Origin: Streptomyces boncukensis
GTDB taxonomy: Bacteria; Actinomycetota; Actinomycetes; Streptomycetales; Streptomycetaceae
Assembly: GCF_011045075.1 (NCBI RefSeq)
Contig: NZ_JAAKZZ010000013.1
Coordinates: 1 to 37,535 of the forward strand
DNA: 37,535 nt
Direction: 5' to 3'
The notes beneath the pieces are model-generated. The model was not told the origin of the DNA. It saw only the letters and a program-made list of their open reading frames with translations, and did not search any database. Positions 22,458 to 30,981 of the stretch are shown in pieces. The first letter of the stretch is position 1. Every line of letters begins with the position of its first letter. The translations under genes and the position numbers were made by a program.

Positions 22458-23791
22458 GGTGTGGCCTTCCCTCCCAGCTCGGTCTCGGCGGTGCGCAGGG
22501 CGCGGCCGAGGACGTCGGCGCCGTGCTCGGCCTCGGCGACGGTGAGCGAGAGCGGCGGCGCGATCCGCAGCACGCTCGCGGTGGCGTGGCCGCCGCCCTT
22601 GCCGACCAGGACACCGTCCCGCCGGGCGGCCTCCAGCACCAGGGACGCCGCCCGGGGCGAGGGGTCGTCGGTGCCGGGCAGCACCAGCTCGACGCCGATC
22701 ATCAGGCCCCGGCCGCGCACCTCGCGGACGACACCGAGCCCGGCGGCCGCGGACCGCAGCCGCTCCAGCAGCAGCCCGCCGACGCGCCGCGCGTTGCCCT
22801 GCAGATCGTGCTCCAGCAGGTACGCGAGGTTGGCGCCCGCCGCCGCCATGGTGACGGGGCTGCCGCCGAAGGTCGAGATGGAGCCGGCGTCGAGGCTGTT
22901 CATGACCTCGGCACGGGCGATGACCCCGCCGACCGACATGCCGTTGCCGATGCCCTTGGCGAAGGTGACGATGTCCGGCGGCCCCGCGGTGTCGTGGGCC
23001 TGCCAGCCCCAGAAGTGGTCGCCTGTCCTCCCCCACCCCGTCTGCACCTCGTCGCTGATCCAGAGGATGCCGTGCCGCTGGAGGACCTCGCGGAACGCGG
23101 CGTACAGCCCGTCGGGCGGGGAGGTGAACCCGCCGACGCCCTGCACGGGTTCGGCGATCAGCGCGGCGACATCACCGCGGGTCTGGCCGAGCAGGTCCTC
23201 CAGGTCGGCGACGCAGGCGGCGGTGAACGCCGCGTCGTCCAGGTGGGCGAACGGGCCGCGGGTGCGCACCCCGCCGTGCGCGTACAGCGTCTGGAACGGG
23301 GAGAGCGAGGTCGGGGACCAGGAGCGGTTGCCGGTGAGGGCGACGGTGGAGAACGAGCGGCCGTGGTAGCTGTTGCGCATCGCCAGGACCTGGCGGGAGC
23401 CGCGGTAGGCGGTGGCGAGCAGCAGCGCGGTGTCGTTGGCCTCGGTGCCGGAGGTGGTGAAGAAGACCCGTGCGTCCGGGATGCCGGAGAGCGCCGCGAT
23501 CCGCTCGGCCAGCTCCACCATGGGGCGGTTGAGGTAGAGGGTGGAGGTGTGCAGGATCCGCCCGGCCTGCTCGCTGACGGCCTTGCCGACCTCGGGCAGG
23601 GCGTGGGCCGTCATGGTGGTGAGGATGCCGCCGAAGAAGTCGAGGTAGCGGTTGCCCTCGGCGTCCTGGACGTGCCGCCCCTCGCCGTGGGTGAGCTCCA
23701 GCGGGCGGTCGTAGTAGAGCGCGAGCCAGTCCGGCAGCACGGCGCGGTGGCGGGCGTGCAGCTCCTGGTGGGGGCTCTCGTGTGCGGTCAC
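22454..23791 (-). CDS. class III aminotransferase, probably beta-alanine/AGXT2-like
   Basis: PLP-dependent omega-aminotransferase, 445 residues. Motifs: FFTTSGTEANDTALLLA (phosphate-binding region), MRNSYHGRS, AALIAEPVQGVGG, WISDEVQTGWGRTG with D247, and the Schiff-base lysine K279 in TFAKGIGNG. Its overlaps with both neighbours (GTGA with the amidohydrolase gene upstream, ATGA with hydA downstream) make it an integral part of the pathway, so removal of the amino group of beta-alanine or 3-aminoisobutyrate to the semialdehyde is the best guess. Start is GTG 23791; the frame continues open upstream, but that part is a shadow of the amidohydrolase gene. Confidence 0.9.
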   Translation of the reverse strand: MTAHESPHQELHARHRAVLPDWLALYYDRPLELTHGEGRHVQDAEGNRYLDFFGGILTTMTAHALPEVGKAVSEQAGRILHTSTLYLNRPMVELAERIAALSGIPDARVFFTTSGTEANDTALLLATAYRGSRQVLAMRNSYHGRSFSTVALTGNRSWSPTSLSPFQTLYAHGGVRTRGPFAHLDDAAFTAACVADLEDLLGQTRGDVAALIAEPVQGVGGFTSPPDGLYAAFREVLQRHGILWISDEVQTGWGRTGDHFWGWQAHDTAGPPDIVTFAKGIGNGMSVGGVIARAEVMNSLDAGSISTFGGSPVTMAAAGANLAYLLEHDLQGNARRVGGLLLERLRSAAAGLGVVREVRGRGLMIGVELVLPGTDDPSPRAASLVLEAARRDGVLVGKGGGHATASVLRIAPPLSLTVAEAEHGADVLGRALRTAETELGGKATP

Positions 23792-24630
23792 GGCTGCACC
23801 AGTCCTCCGTACGCGTCCGGCCGCCGGTCCCGGTAGAAGGCCCACTGCCGCCGCACCTCGTCGATCAGGGCGAAGTCGAGGTCGCGGACGACCAGGGCCT
23901 CCGCGCGGTCGCTCGCCACCTCCCCTACGAACTGCCCACGCGGGTCCACGAAATAGCTCGTTCCGTAGAAGTCGTTGTCGCCGTACTCCTCGGCGCCGAC
24001 GCGGTTGATGGCGGCGACGAAGTACTCGTTGGCGACGGCGGCGGCCGGCTGCTCCAGCTGCCACAGATACGCGGACAGGCCGCGCGAGGTGGCGGACGGG
24101 TTGAAGACGAGCTGGGCGCCCGCGAGGCCGAGCGCGCGCCAGCCCTCGGGGAAGTGCCGGTCGTAGCAGATATTGACCCCGATCCGGCCGGCGGCGGTCT
24201 CGAAGACGGGCCAGCCGGTGTTCCCCGGGCGGAAGTAGAACTTCTCCCAGAAGCCCTCGACCTGCGGGATGTGGTGCTTGCGGTAGGTGCCGAGGACGGT
24301 GCCGTCGGCGTCGATGACGGCGGCGGTGTTGTAGTAGAACCCGGAGCCGTCCTCCTCGAAGACGGGCGCGACGACCACCATGCCGGTCTCCCGCGCGAGG
24401 GCCCGCATCCGGTGGACCGTCGGCCCGTGCGGCACCGGCTCGGCCCACCGGTAGTGCGCCGCGTCCTGCACCTGGCAGAAGTACGGCGCGTTGAACACCT
24501 CCTGGAAGCCGATGACCCGGGCGCCCTGCCGGGCCGCGTCGCGGGCGTGCTCCTCGTGCTTGGCGACCATGGACTCGGTGTCGCCGGTCCAGGTGGCCTG
24601 GACCAGCGCGGCGCGTACAACCTCGGGCAT
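23788..24630 (-). CDS. nitrilase-superfamily amidohydrolase, beta-ureidopropionase-like
   Basis: 280 residues. The Glu-Lys-Cys catalytic triad of the nitrilase superfamily is present as E44 (GFQEVFN), K118 (YRKHHIP) and C155 (NICYDRHFPE). The HIPQVEGFWEKFYFRPGNTGWPVF block is typical of N-carbamoyl-beta-alanine and N-carbamoylputrescine amidases. Beside dihydropyrimidinase the expected job is hydrolysis of N-carbamoyl-beta-alanine to beta-alanine, CO2 and ammonia. First gene of the operon; ATG 24630 has AAGGAG at 24636-24641. Confidence 0.9.
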   Translation of the reverse strand: MPEVVRAALVQATWTGDTESMVAKHEEHARDAARQGARVIGFQEVFNAPYFCQVQDAAHYRWAEPVPHGPTVHRMRALARETGMVVVAPVFEEDGSGFYYNTAAVIDADGTVLGTYRKHHIPQVEGFWEKFYFRPGNTGWPVFETAAGRIGVNICYDRHFPEGWRALGLAGAQLVFNPSATSRGLSAYLWQLEQPAAAVANEYFVAAINRVGAEEYGDNDFYGTSYFVDPRGQFVGEVASDRAEALVVRDLDFALIDEVRRQWAFYRDRRPDAYGGLVQP

Positions 24631-24641
24631 GAGCAGCTCCT

Positions 24642-24679
24642 TCGACAGAGGTCGACAGCCCGTTCGACACGCGTAGACA
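24642..24679 (-). promoter_or_regulatory. four phased TGTC(G/T)A repeats before the pyrimidine operon
   Basis: On the minus strand TGTCGA occurs as the complement of 24642-24647, 24652-24657 and 24664-24669, and TGTCTA as the complement of 24674-24679. Start-to-start distances are 10, 12 and 10 bases, about one helical turn each. The array lies between the likely promoter and the ribosome binding site of the amidohydrolase gene, where a repressor could act. Confidence 0.5.
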
Positions 24680-24863
24680 TGCGTGAGGGTGTGACCGTAA
24701 GTCCGCTATGCGCCCCTGGCAAGGGGACATACCCGAGGCGGGCCCCGGCCTCCCGCCGGGCGGCATGCGCACGGCTGGCCTGGGATCGTCTGGGCAGGGC
24801 GCGAGCGGCTCCGTACATTCGCTCGTACGCAGGACGCATGGACACTCGGTCAAGGAGATCCGG

Positions 24864-25628
24864 ATGCCGGACGAACCCGCGGAACCGGAGCAGCCGGCCG
24901 CCGACCCCGCCGCCATCATGGCCGCCGTCGACTTCGACGCCTTCTACCAAGGAAAGCCCCCCGTCAAGGGCCTGGAGATGGACCTCGGCGCCCCGCCGTG
25001 GGTGATCGGCGAGCCCCAGCCCGCGCTGGTCGGCCTGGAGAGCACGGGCGCCTTCCGCGGCGAGGTGCTGGACGCGGGCTGCGGCACGGGCGACAACGCG
25101 CTCTTCCTCGCAGCGCGCGGCCACCGCGTCACCGGGGTGGACGCCTCGCCCACCGCGCTCAAACAGGCCAGGATCTCGGCCCGGGACCGCAAGGCGGACG
25201 TCGCGTTCGTCGAGTCCGACGCCACCCGGCTGGACGAGCTGGCGTCCGGCCGGTTCGGCTCGGTGCTCGACATGGGCCTGTACCACGGGCTCACCGACGA
25301 GCAGCGGGACGCGTACGCCCGCGCCCTGCACCGGGTCACCCGGCCCGGCGCAGGGCTGCATCTGTTCGCGACGGCCGCCGTGCCGGGGCCCGGGATCCCG
25401 GTTCCGCCGCCGCTGCGCCGGGAGTCGTTCCGGGAGCGGCTGGGAGCGCACTGGCAGATCCGGCTGATCCGGCTGACACGCTGCACCACGGCCATGACCC
25501 GCGAGTCCATGCTCGGCGCACGGGACCTGATCGCCGCGCTGGGCGGGCCGGACCCTGATGACATGGAGTACGACGGGAGGGGGCGCGCCACCGCGCCGTT
25601 CTGGTACGTCCACGCCGCCAGGCTGTGA
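24864..25628 (+). CDS. class I SAM-dependent methyltransferase
   Basis: 254 residues with the Rossmann motif I EVLDAGCGTGDNALFLA (about 67-83) and the acidic motif II GVDASPTALKQA; VESDATRLDEL and LDMGLYHGL follow. The overall look is that of thiopurine-methyltransferase-like small-molecule methyltransferases. The last segment ends APFWYVHAARL. Start ATG 24864 has AAGGAG at 24852-24857; the frame is open back to 24708 but those residues look non-coding. It is divergent from the pyrimidine operon and convergent with ggt; the substrate is unknown. Confidence 0.85.
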   Translation: MPDEPAEPEQPAADPAAIMAAVDFDAFYQGKPPVKGLEMDLGAPPWVIGEPQPALVGLESTGAFRGEVLDAGCGTGDNALFLAARGHRVTGVDASPTALKQARISARDRKADVAFVESDATRLDELASGRFGSVLDMGLYHGLTDEQRDAYARALHRVTRPGAGLHLFATAAVPGPGIPVPPPLRRESFRERLGAHWQIRLIRLTRCTTAMTRESMLGARDLIAALGGPDPDDMEYDGRGRATAPFWYVHAARL

Positions 25629-25636
25629 CGCGGCCC

Positions 25637-25655
25637 CCCTCCCGTGCTGGGAGGG
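25637..25655. terminator. hairpin between methyltransferase and ggt
   Basis: CCCTCCC (25637-25643) pairs with GGGAGGG (25649-25655) over a 5-base loop in the 30-bp space between two convergent genes. Confidence 0.6.
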
Positions 25656-25658
25656 AGC

Positions 25659-27551
25659 TCAGTGCGCGGGGCGGACGACCATCGCCGAGCCGCCTCCTCT
25701 CCGCTCCCGTTCGGCGGCGGCACGCCAGCGCCCGTCGTCCAGCCGCCGCACCGCCGTGGCCGCGCCGATCTCCCCGCTCTCGCGGAACCGGTGCCCGAGC
25801 GCCTCCAGCCGGCCCCGCACCGGGCTGTCCAGCAGCCCCGGCTCGGCGTCGGTGCGCTCGGTGTTGCGCTGGCTGGCGCGGGGCGCGGCGATGGCGTCCA
25901 CCAGGGGCATGCCCCGGTCCAGATGGTTGGTGAGGGTCTGCAGCACCGTGGTGATGATCGTGGCGCCCCCGGGCGACCCCAGGGCCAGCCGCGGCGCGCC
26001 GTCCTTCAGCACGATCGTCGGCGCCATGGACGAGCGGGGCCGCTTGCCGGGGCCCGGCAGGTTCGGGTCGGGCACCCCGGGCGCGGCGGGGGTGAAGGAG
26101 AAGTCGGTGAGCTCGTTGTTGAGCAGGAAGCCGCGTCCGGGGACGGTGATCCCGCTGCCGCCGGTCTGCTCGATGGTGAGGGTGTAGGCGACGACGTTGC
26201 CCCACTTGTCGGCGACCGTGAGGTGTGTGGTGTTGGGCCCCTCGTACGTCGTCGGCGCGGGCGTGCCGCCGCGGGCGCAGTCCTCCGGGTGGCGGGGGTC
26301 GCCGGGCGCCACGGGCGCTGTGAGCGCGCGCCCGTCGTCGATCAGGCATGCGCGCGCGTCCGCGAACCGCTGGGACAGCAGCTCCTTCGTCGGCACGTCC
26401 TGCCGGGCCGGGTCTCCCACCCAGCGGCCCCGGTCGGCGAACGCGAGCTTGCTCGCCTCCAGATAGCGGTGCAGATACCGCTTCTCGCCCATCCCCCGCA
26501 GGTCGCTCCGCTCCAGGATGTTCAGCGCCTCGCCGACGGTCGTCCCGCCGGAGGAGGACGGCGCCATGCCGTACACGTCGAGTCCGCGGTAGGTCACCTT
26601 GCTCGGCGCCTGCACGCGGGTGCGGTAGGTGCGCAGGTCCCGGGTCGTCATGTCGCCGGGCCGCACCGTGCGGCCCGCGTCCGGTGCGACGGGCGGCTTG
26701 CGGACGGTGCGGACGACGTCCCGGGCGAGCTTGCCCCGGTAGAAGGCGCCCGCGCCCTTGCGGGCCAGCTCCCGGTACGTACGGGCCAGGTCGGGGTTCT
26801 TCAGGGTGGAGCCGACGGCGGGCGGCTTGCCGCCGGGCAGGAACAGCTCGGCGGTGGCCGGGAAGTCCCGGAACCGCTCCGCGTTGTCGGCGGTCTGCCG
26901 GCGGAACGTCTCATCGACGGTGAAGCCCTTGCGGGCGAGGCGGGTGGCGGGCCGCAGCGCTTGCCGCAGCGGCTGCTTCCCCCACATCCGCAGAGCCCGC
27001 TCCCAGGTGGCGGGCGTGCCGGGGGTGCCGACGCCGAGCCCGCTGGTGACGGCCTCGGCGAACGGGATCGGCTCGCCGTCCTCGGTGAGCAGGTCCTCGC
27101 CGGCGCTGCGGGGCGCCGTCTCCCGGCCGTCGAGGGTGCGGACCGTGTGGGCGCGGGCGTCGTAGTAGACGAGGTAGCCGCCGCCGCCCACGCCGGCGGA
27201 GTAGGGCTCGGTGACGCCGAGCGCGGCGGCGGTGGCGACGGCGGCGTCCACGGCGTTGCCCCCGCGCCGGAGCGTCTCGATCCCGGCGGCGGAGGCGTCG
27301 GGGTCCACGCTGGAGACGGCGCCGCCGTAGCCGGTGGCCACGGGCGACTTGGCGGGGGCCCCGGCGGGCGTCCCGGCAGGAGGCCCGCTCCCGCTGCCCC
27401 GCGCGGGGGCCGCTGCCGTGAGCGCGGCGACGGCGGCGAGCGCCGTGACCCCGGCGAGCCCGGCGCACACGCGGCGGCGCACGCGGCGCGTCCGGCCTGC
27501 GGGGGCGGCGCCCCCGCCCCCTCTCCCCCGGCGGAAGCTCGGTGCGGCCAT
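25659..27551 (-). CDS. ggt: gamma-glutamyltransferase (exported)
   Basis: Cleaves gamma-glutamyl bonds of glutathione and similar compounds; self-processing Ntn hydrolase. The 630-residue precursor has an arginine-rich N-terminus and a hydrophobic segment (residues 29-50, ending APARGSGSG), consistent with export. GGNAVDAAVATAAALGVTEPYSAGVGGGG and the MAPSSSGGTTVGEAL blocks are typical. The autocatalytic cut should fall before T441 (GPN then TTHLTVADKWGNVVA), giving large and small subunits. Start ATG 27551 has GGAGGTC ahead. The Glu-type importer at 28.5-31.7 kb might take up released glutamate. Confidence 0.94.
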   Translation of the reverse strand: MAAPSFRRGRGGGGAAPAGRTRRVRRRVCAGLAGVTALAAVAALTAAAPARGSGSGPPAGTPAGAPAKSPVATGYGGAVSSVDPDASAAGIETLRRGGNAVDAAVATAAALGVTEPYSAGVGGGGYLVYYDARAHTVRTLDGRETAPRSAGEDLLTEDGEPIPFAEAVTSGLGVGTPGTPATWERALRMWGKQPLRQALRPATRLARKGFTVDETFRRQTADNAERFRDFPATAELFLPGGKPPAVGSTLKNPDLARTYRELARKGAGAFYRGKLARDVVRTVRKPPVAPDAGRTVRPGDMTTRDLRTYRTRVQAPSKVTYRGLDVYGMAPSSSGGTTVGEALNILERSDLRGMGEKRYLHRYLEASKLAFADRGRWVGDPARQDVPTKELLSQRFADARACLIDDGRALTAPVAPGDPRHPEDCARGGTPAPTTYEGPNTTHLTVADKWGNVVAYTLTIEQTGGSGITVPGRGFLLNNELTDFSFTPAAPGVPDPNLPGPGKRPRSSMAPTIVLKDGAPRLALGSPGGATIITTVLQTLTNHLDRGMPLVDAIAAPRASQRNTERTDAEPGLLDSPVRGRLEALGHRFRESGEIGAATAVRRLDDGRWRAAAERERRGGGSAMVVRPAH

Positions 27552-27680
27552 GGAGACCTCCTGTGTGACACAGCGGCGGCGGACCCGCGCAGCCTAACCG
27601 CGCGCCCGTGGCGCGAAAAGTACGGCGCAACGCGGGAAACCCGCACCATTCGACCGGTCCGCGAGGCCCCGTCGCGTACC

Positions 27681-27701
27681 CCGGGCGCCAGGGGCGCCCG
27701 G
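27681..27701. repeat. 9-bp stem hairpin upstream of the unknown membrane protein
   Basis: CCGGGCGCC (27681-27689) pairs with GGCGCCCGG (27693-27701) over a 3-base loop, just before a -10-like TACGGT at 27709-27714. It could be an operator or a barrier between the divergent ggt and 27723 genes. Confidence 0.45.
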
Positions 27702-27722
27702 AAGGGCCTACGGTGCCGCCCC

Positions 27723-28487
27723 ATGGATGAGAACCTGCGCGAGATTCTCCTCGGCCTCCTGGTCGCCGGAATCACGGCCACCCTCGGCTGGTTCGCCCGG
27801 ACGTATCTGTGGCGCCGGAAGCTGCGGCGCAAGCAGCGCTTCTTCGGCCTGCCCGCCCACTCCGAGTGCCTGCTGGTCGTCAACCGGGACCCGGCGTCGA
27901 CCGAGTGGGCGGTGCAGCGCAACGACGTCTTCGCGCTGCTGGAGCTGTCGGCGCTCATCAAAGACTGCGGGGCGCACTCGGATGTCGTCGCGCACGACGC
28001 CGCTCAGCAGGGGTTCGGGGAGCGCACGGAGTTCTGCCTGGGCGGGCCCACCTCCAACCGGCGGATGGCGGCGCATCTGCAGTCGCTGCTCCCCGGCGTC
28101 CGGGCCAACATGGACCGGGAGCCGGGCCCGGACCGCGGCATGTTCACGATCGGCGAGGAGAGCTACCGGATGCAGAAGGGCACCGCCGAGCATGTGCTGC
28201 TGGCCCGCCTCACCGCCGGGCAGAACGGCGACATCCGGCCGGTGTTCCTCTTCTGCGGGCAGCGCGGCATCACCAACCAGGCCGCCGCGCGCTACCTGGC
28301 CCGGCACCATGCCAGGCTGGCCCGCAAGTACGGGCAGAACGGCAACTTCTGCCTGCTGCTGAAGGTGGTCAACTCGCAGGCGTACGGCCCGGATGTCGTC
28401 GAGCTGATCGACGACGTGACGCGTGCCGCGACGACGCCGCCCGCGCCGACGAACAACGGCGGCCGCAGAGGCTCCCACCGGGCGTAG
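27723..28487 (+). CDS. unknown protein with N-terminal membrane anchor and soluble domain
   Basis: I do not recognise a named family. The 254-residue protein starts with a single membrane segment (about residues 7-28, LREILLGLLVAGITATLGWFA) followed by a strongly basic stretch (LWRRKLRRKQR), which places the rest in the cytoplasm. The soluble part looks alpha/beta: SECLLVVNRDP, AVQRNDVFALLELSALI, FCLGGPTSNRRMAAHLQSLLPGV (a GGPxSN loop), IRPVFLFCGQRGITNQAAARYLARHHARL and FCLLLKVVNSQAYGPDVVELID. Beginning and end of an internally consistent fold suggest a complete gene. ATG 27723 has no ribosome binding site; TACGGT ends 8 bases upstream, so the message may be leaderless. Confidence 0.75.
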   Translation: MDENLREILLGLLVAGITATLGWFARTYLWRRKLRRKQRFFGLPAHSECLLVVNRDPASTEWAVQRNDVFALLELSALIKDCGAHSDVVAHDAAQQGFGERTEFCLGGPTSNRRMAAHLQSLLPGVRANMDREPGPDRGMFTIGEESYRMQKGTAEHVLLARLTAGQNGDIRPVFLFCGQRGITNQAAARYLARHHARLARKYGQNGNFCLLLKVVNSQAYGPDVVELIDDVTRAATTPPAPTNNGGRRGSHRA

Positions 28488-28504
28488 TCGCGTGCTCCAG
28501 GGCC

Positions 28505-29392
28505 CTAACGGACTCCCGGCGCCCCCGGCATCGTGGAGCCCGCCTCCGGCGGGGCGACGGCGACGGCCTCCGTCTTGACGCTGCGCCGCTCGCGCCGGGC
28601 GACCCAGGTCGCGAACCAGGACAGCAGCATGCACATGCCGATGTAGATCGCCGAGACCACGATCACCACCGGGATGAACGGCATCGTGTAGTCCATGTTG
28701 ACCGCGATCAGCCGTCCGGCGTGCAGGAACTCCTGGTAGGTGATGAGGAAGCCGAGCGAGGTGTCCTTCAGGGCGACCACGAGCTGGCTGATGATCGTCG
28801 GCAGCATGGCCCGCACCGCCTGCGGCACCAGCACGTGCACCATCACCTGGGTCTTGCGCAGCCCCAGCGCGTACGCGGCCTCGCGCTGGCCCCGGTCGAC
28901 AGACGTGACGCCGGTGCGGAAGACCTCCGCGAGCACCGAGCCGTTGTACAGCGTCAGCCCGGCGACCAGCGCCGGCAGCGGCTGGACCTCCAGCGCGACG
29001 AAGATGAAGAAGATCATCACCAGCACCGGCATCGCCCGGAAGAACTCCACCAGCAGGGTGCTCACCCAGCGGACCGGGGCGTGCTCCGAGAGGCGGCCCG
29101 CCGCCAGCACCGCGCCCAGCGCGAGCGAGAGGACGGCGGCGAGAGCGAACGCCTTGAGCGTGTTGCCGAGCCCGCGCAGCAGCAGCTCCTGGATGCCCTC
29201 GTAGAGGAACGGCCGCCACTTCACGGACGAGAACTGGCCCATGTCGACAAGGAGATGGAGCACCCAGGCGACCAGCGCCGCCAGGGCGAGCGCCGTGGCG
29301 ACCCCGTAGCCGACATGGCGGGCCCGCGCCCGGGGCCCGGGGATGTCGTAGAGGGCGGAGGCGGAGGTCCGCGAGGAGCGGTGTGCGGTCAT
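28505..29392 (-). CDS. gluD: glutamate/polar amino acid ABC transporter permease
   Basis: HisM/GlnP-type inner-membrane permease, 295 residues. It has one extra N-terminal membrane segment, a TLKAFALAAVLSLALGAVLAAGR start of the conserved core, and the EAA loop REAAYALGLRKTQVMVHVLVPQAVRAMLP that contacts the ATPase. The C-terminus is a 30-residue cytoplasmic tail. ATG 29392 overlaps the stop of the other permease gene (ATGA). It is the last gene of the four-gene importer operon. Confidence 0.9.
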   Translation of the reverse strand: MTAHRSSRTSASALYDIPGPRARARHVGYGVATALALAALVAWVLHLLVDMGQFSSVKWRPFLYEGIQELLLRGLGNTLKAFALAAVLSLALGAVLAAGRLSEHAPVRWVSTLLVEFFRAMPVLVMIFFIFVALEVQPLPALVAGLTLYNGSVLAEVFRTGVTSVDRGQREAAYALGLRKTQVMVHVLVPQAVRAMLPTIISQLVVALKDTSLGFLITYQEFLHAGRLIAVNMDYTMPFIPVVIVVSAIYIGMCMLLSWFATWVARRERRSVKTEAVAVAPPEAGSTMPGAPGVR

Positions 29393-30033
29393 CGGGCGAC
29401 TCCCCAGCGCCGCTCCATCGCGTGGAAGAGCGCGCTGATCGCGAGGGTGAGGATCAGATAGCCCAGCGCGATCCACAGGAAGGACCAAAGGACGCTGTAG
29501 CCGTTCTCGTTGAGGGTCTTGTACGTGCTCAGCAGCTCGGTGACGCTGAACGAGCCCGCGATGGCGGAGTTCTTGGCGAGGGCGATCAGGGTGGATCCGA
29601 TGGGCGGGATGACGGTGCGGAACGCCTGCGGCAGCACCACAGCGCCGAGCGTCTGCCCGAAGTTCATGCCCAGGCTGCGCGCGGCCTCGCCCTGTCCGAC
29701 GGGCACGGTGTTGATGCCGGAGCGCACCGCCTCGCAGATGAACGAGGAGGTGTAGCAGCCCAGCGCCAGCACCGCGAACAGCTCGAAGGGCAGCGCCACC
29801 CCGAACCGCGGCAGACCCAGCAGCATCGCGAAGAACAGCAGGGTGAGGGGCGTGTTGCGCAGCACCGTCACCCAGACGGTGCCGACCGAGCGCAGCGCGC
29901 CGACCGGAGCCACCCGGAAGGCCGCCATGAGCACGCCGAGCGCGAGGGCGAGCAGCGAGGAGTAGACCGTCAGCCGGATGGTGCCGAGGAAGCCCTCGCC
30001 GTAGAGCGAGAAGTTGTCTGTGAGGACGTTCAT
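29389..30033 (-). CDS. gluC: glutamate/polar amino acid ABC transporter permease
   Basis: Second HisM-type permease, 214 residues. Core membrane segments (GTIRLTVYSSLLALALGVLMAAFR, LFFAMLLGL, YLILTLAISALF) and the EAA loop GEAARSLGMNFGQTLGAVVLPQAFRTVIP are present. The ATG at 30033 lies 8 bases after the stop of the binding protein gene. With GluD it should form a heterodimeric channel. Confidence 0.9.
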   Translation of the reverse strand: MNVLTDNFSLYGEGFLGTIRLTVYSSLLALALGVLMAAFRVAPVGALRSVGTVWVTVLRNTPLTLLFFAMLLGLPRFGVALPFELFAVLALGCYTSSFICEAVRSGINTVPVGQGEAARSLGMNFGQTLGAVVLPQAFRTVIPPIGSTLIALAKNSAIAGSFSVTELLSTYKTLNENGYSVLWSFLWIALGYLILTLAISALFHAMERRWGVAR

Positions 30034-30041
30034 GGGAGCTC

Positions 30042-30968
30042 TCAGCTCGTCAGGGAGCGGTCGATGCGCGGGGGCTCGGGCGCTGGTACACCGGAGAGGC
30101 CGAGTGTGACGTCGTAGGCGCGCTTCCAGTCGCCGTTCCGCTCGCGGGCGGCCAGCGCGGTGTCGAGCGCGCGGGCCAGCGCCTTGTCGGACTTGGGCAC
30201 CCCGACGCCGTACGGTTCGTCGGAGAAGGCCCTGCCGACCACCTTGAGCTTCCCGGGATCCTTGGCGGCGTAGCCGAGCAGGATGGTGTCGTCGGTGGTG
30301 ACGGCGTCGACCTGGTCGTTGAGGAGGTTGTCGACGCAGATCGCGTAGCTGTCGTAGGCGACGGCGTCGGCCTCCGGGTAGTCGGCCTCGATGCGCTGCA
30401 GCGGGGTGGAGCCGACGGCCGAGCACACCTTCCGGCCCGCCAGGTTCCGCGGCCCTGTGATGTCCCGCTCGCCGCGCCGGACGAGCAGCTTCTGCCCCGC
30501 GGTGTAGTACGGCCCGGCGAAGCCGACGAGCTTCTTGCGCCCTTCGTTGATGGTGTAGGTGCCGACGTAGTAGTCGACCTGGCCGTTCTGCAGCGCGGTT
30601 TCGCGGTTGGCCGAGGCGATGGGCCGGTAGCGGATGTCCCTGCGGGGGTCGAAGCCGAGGGAGGCGGCCAGCATCCGGGCGATCTCGATGTCGAAGCCGG
30701 AGTAGGCGCCGGTGGCGGGGTTCATCTCGCCCATGCCGGGCTGGTCCTCCTTGACGCCGATGGTGAGGCGGCCGCGCTCGCGCGCCGCCCGCCAGGTGGG
30801 CGAGGAGGGCAGGGAGAAGCGGGAGTCGACGGCGTAGCGGGGCGGCTCGCCGGGCCGGGGGCCGCGCAGCGGCGGGCTGCCGGACCTGCCGCAGCCGGTG
30901 GCGCCCAGTGCGGCGGCGCTCAGCGCCAGGGCGCACAGCAGTGCGCCGGAACGGAATCGGAGTCGCAC
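30042..30968 (-). CDS. gluB: glutamate-binding lipoprotein
   Basis: Substrate-binding protein of the family 3 extracellular solute-binding type, 308 residues. The N-terminal signal ends in a lipobox-like LGATGCGRSG with C26 as the lipidated cysteine (alanine rather than leucine at -3). The mature part has LTIGVKEDQPGMGEMNPATGAYSGFDIEIARMLA, NGQVDYYVGTYTINEGRKK, VCSAVGSTPLQRI and VDAVTTDDTILLGYA. ATG 30968 follows the ATPase gene by 13 bases. Confidence 0.9.
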   Translation of the reverse strand: MRLRFRSGALLCALALSAAALGATGCGRSGSPPLRGPRPGEPPRYAVDSRFSLPSSPTWRAARERGRLTIGVKEDQPGMGEMNPATGAYSGFDIEIARMLAASLGFDPRRDIRYRPIASANRETALQNGQVDYYVGTYTINEGRKKLVGFAGPYYTAGQKLLVRRGERDITGPRNLAGRKVCSAVGSTPLQRIEADYPEADAVAYDSYAICVDNLLNDQVDAVTTDDTILLGYAAKDPGKLKVVGRAFSDEPYGVGVPKSDKALARALDTALAARERNGDWKRAYDVTLGLSGVPAPEPPRIDRSLTS

Positions 30969-30981
30969 GGCTCGCTCTCCC

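Noticed and set aside
24708..24863. N-terminal extension of the methyltransferase to the ATG at 24708.
   Set aside because: The extra residues lack methyltransferase features, and AAGGAG at 24852-24857 points to ATG 24864.
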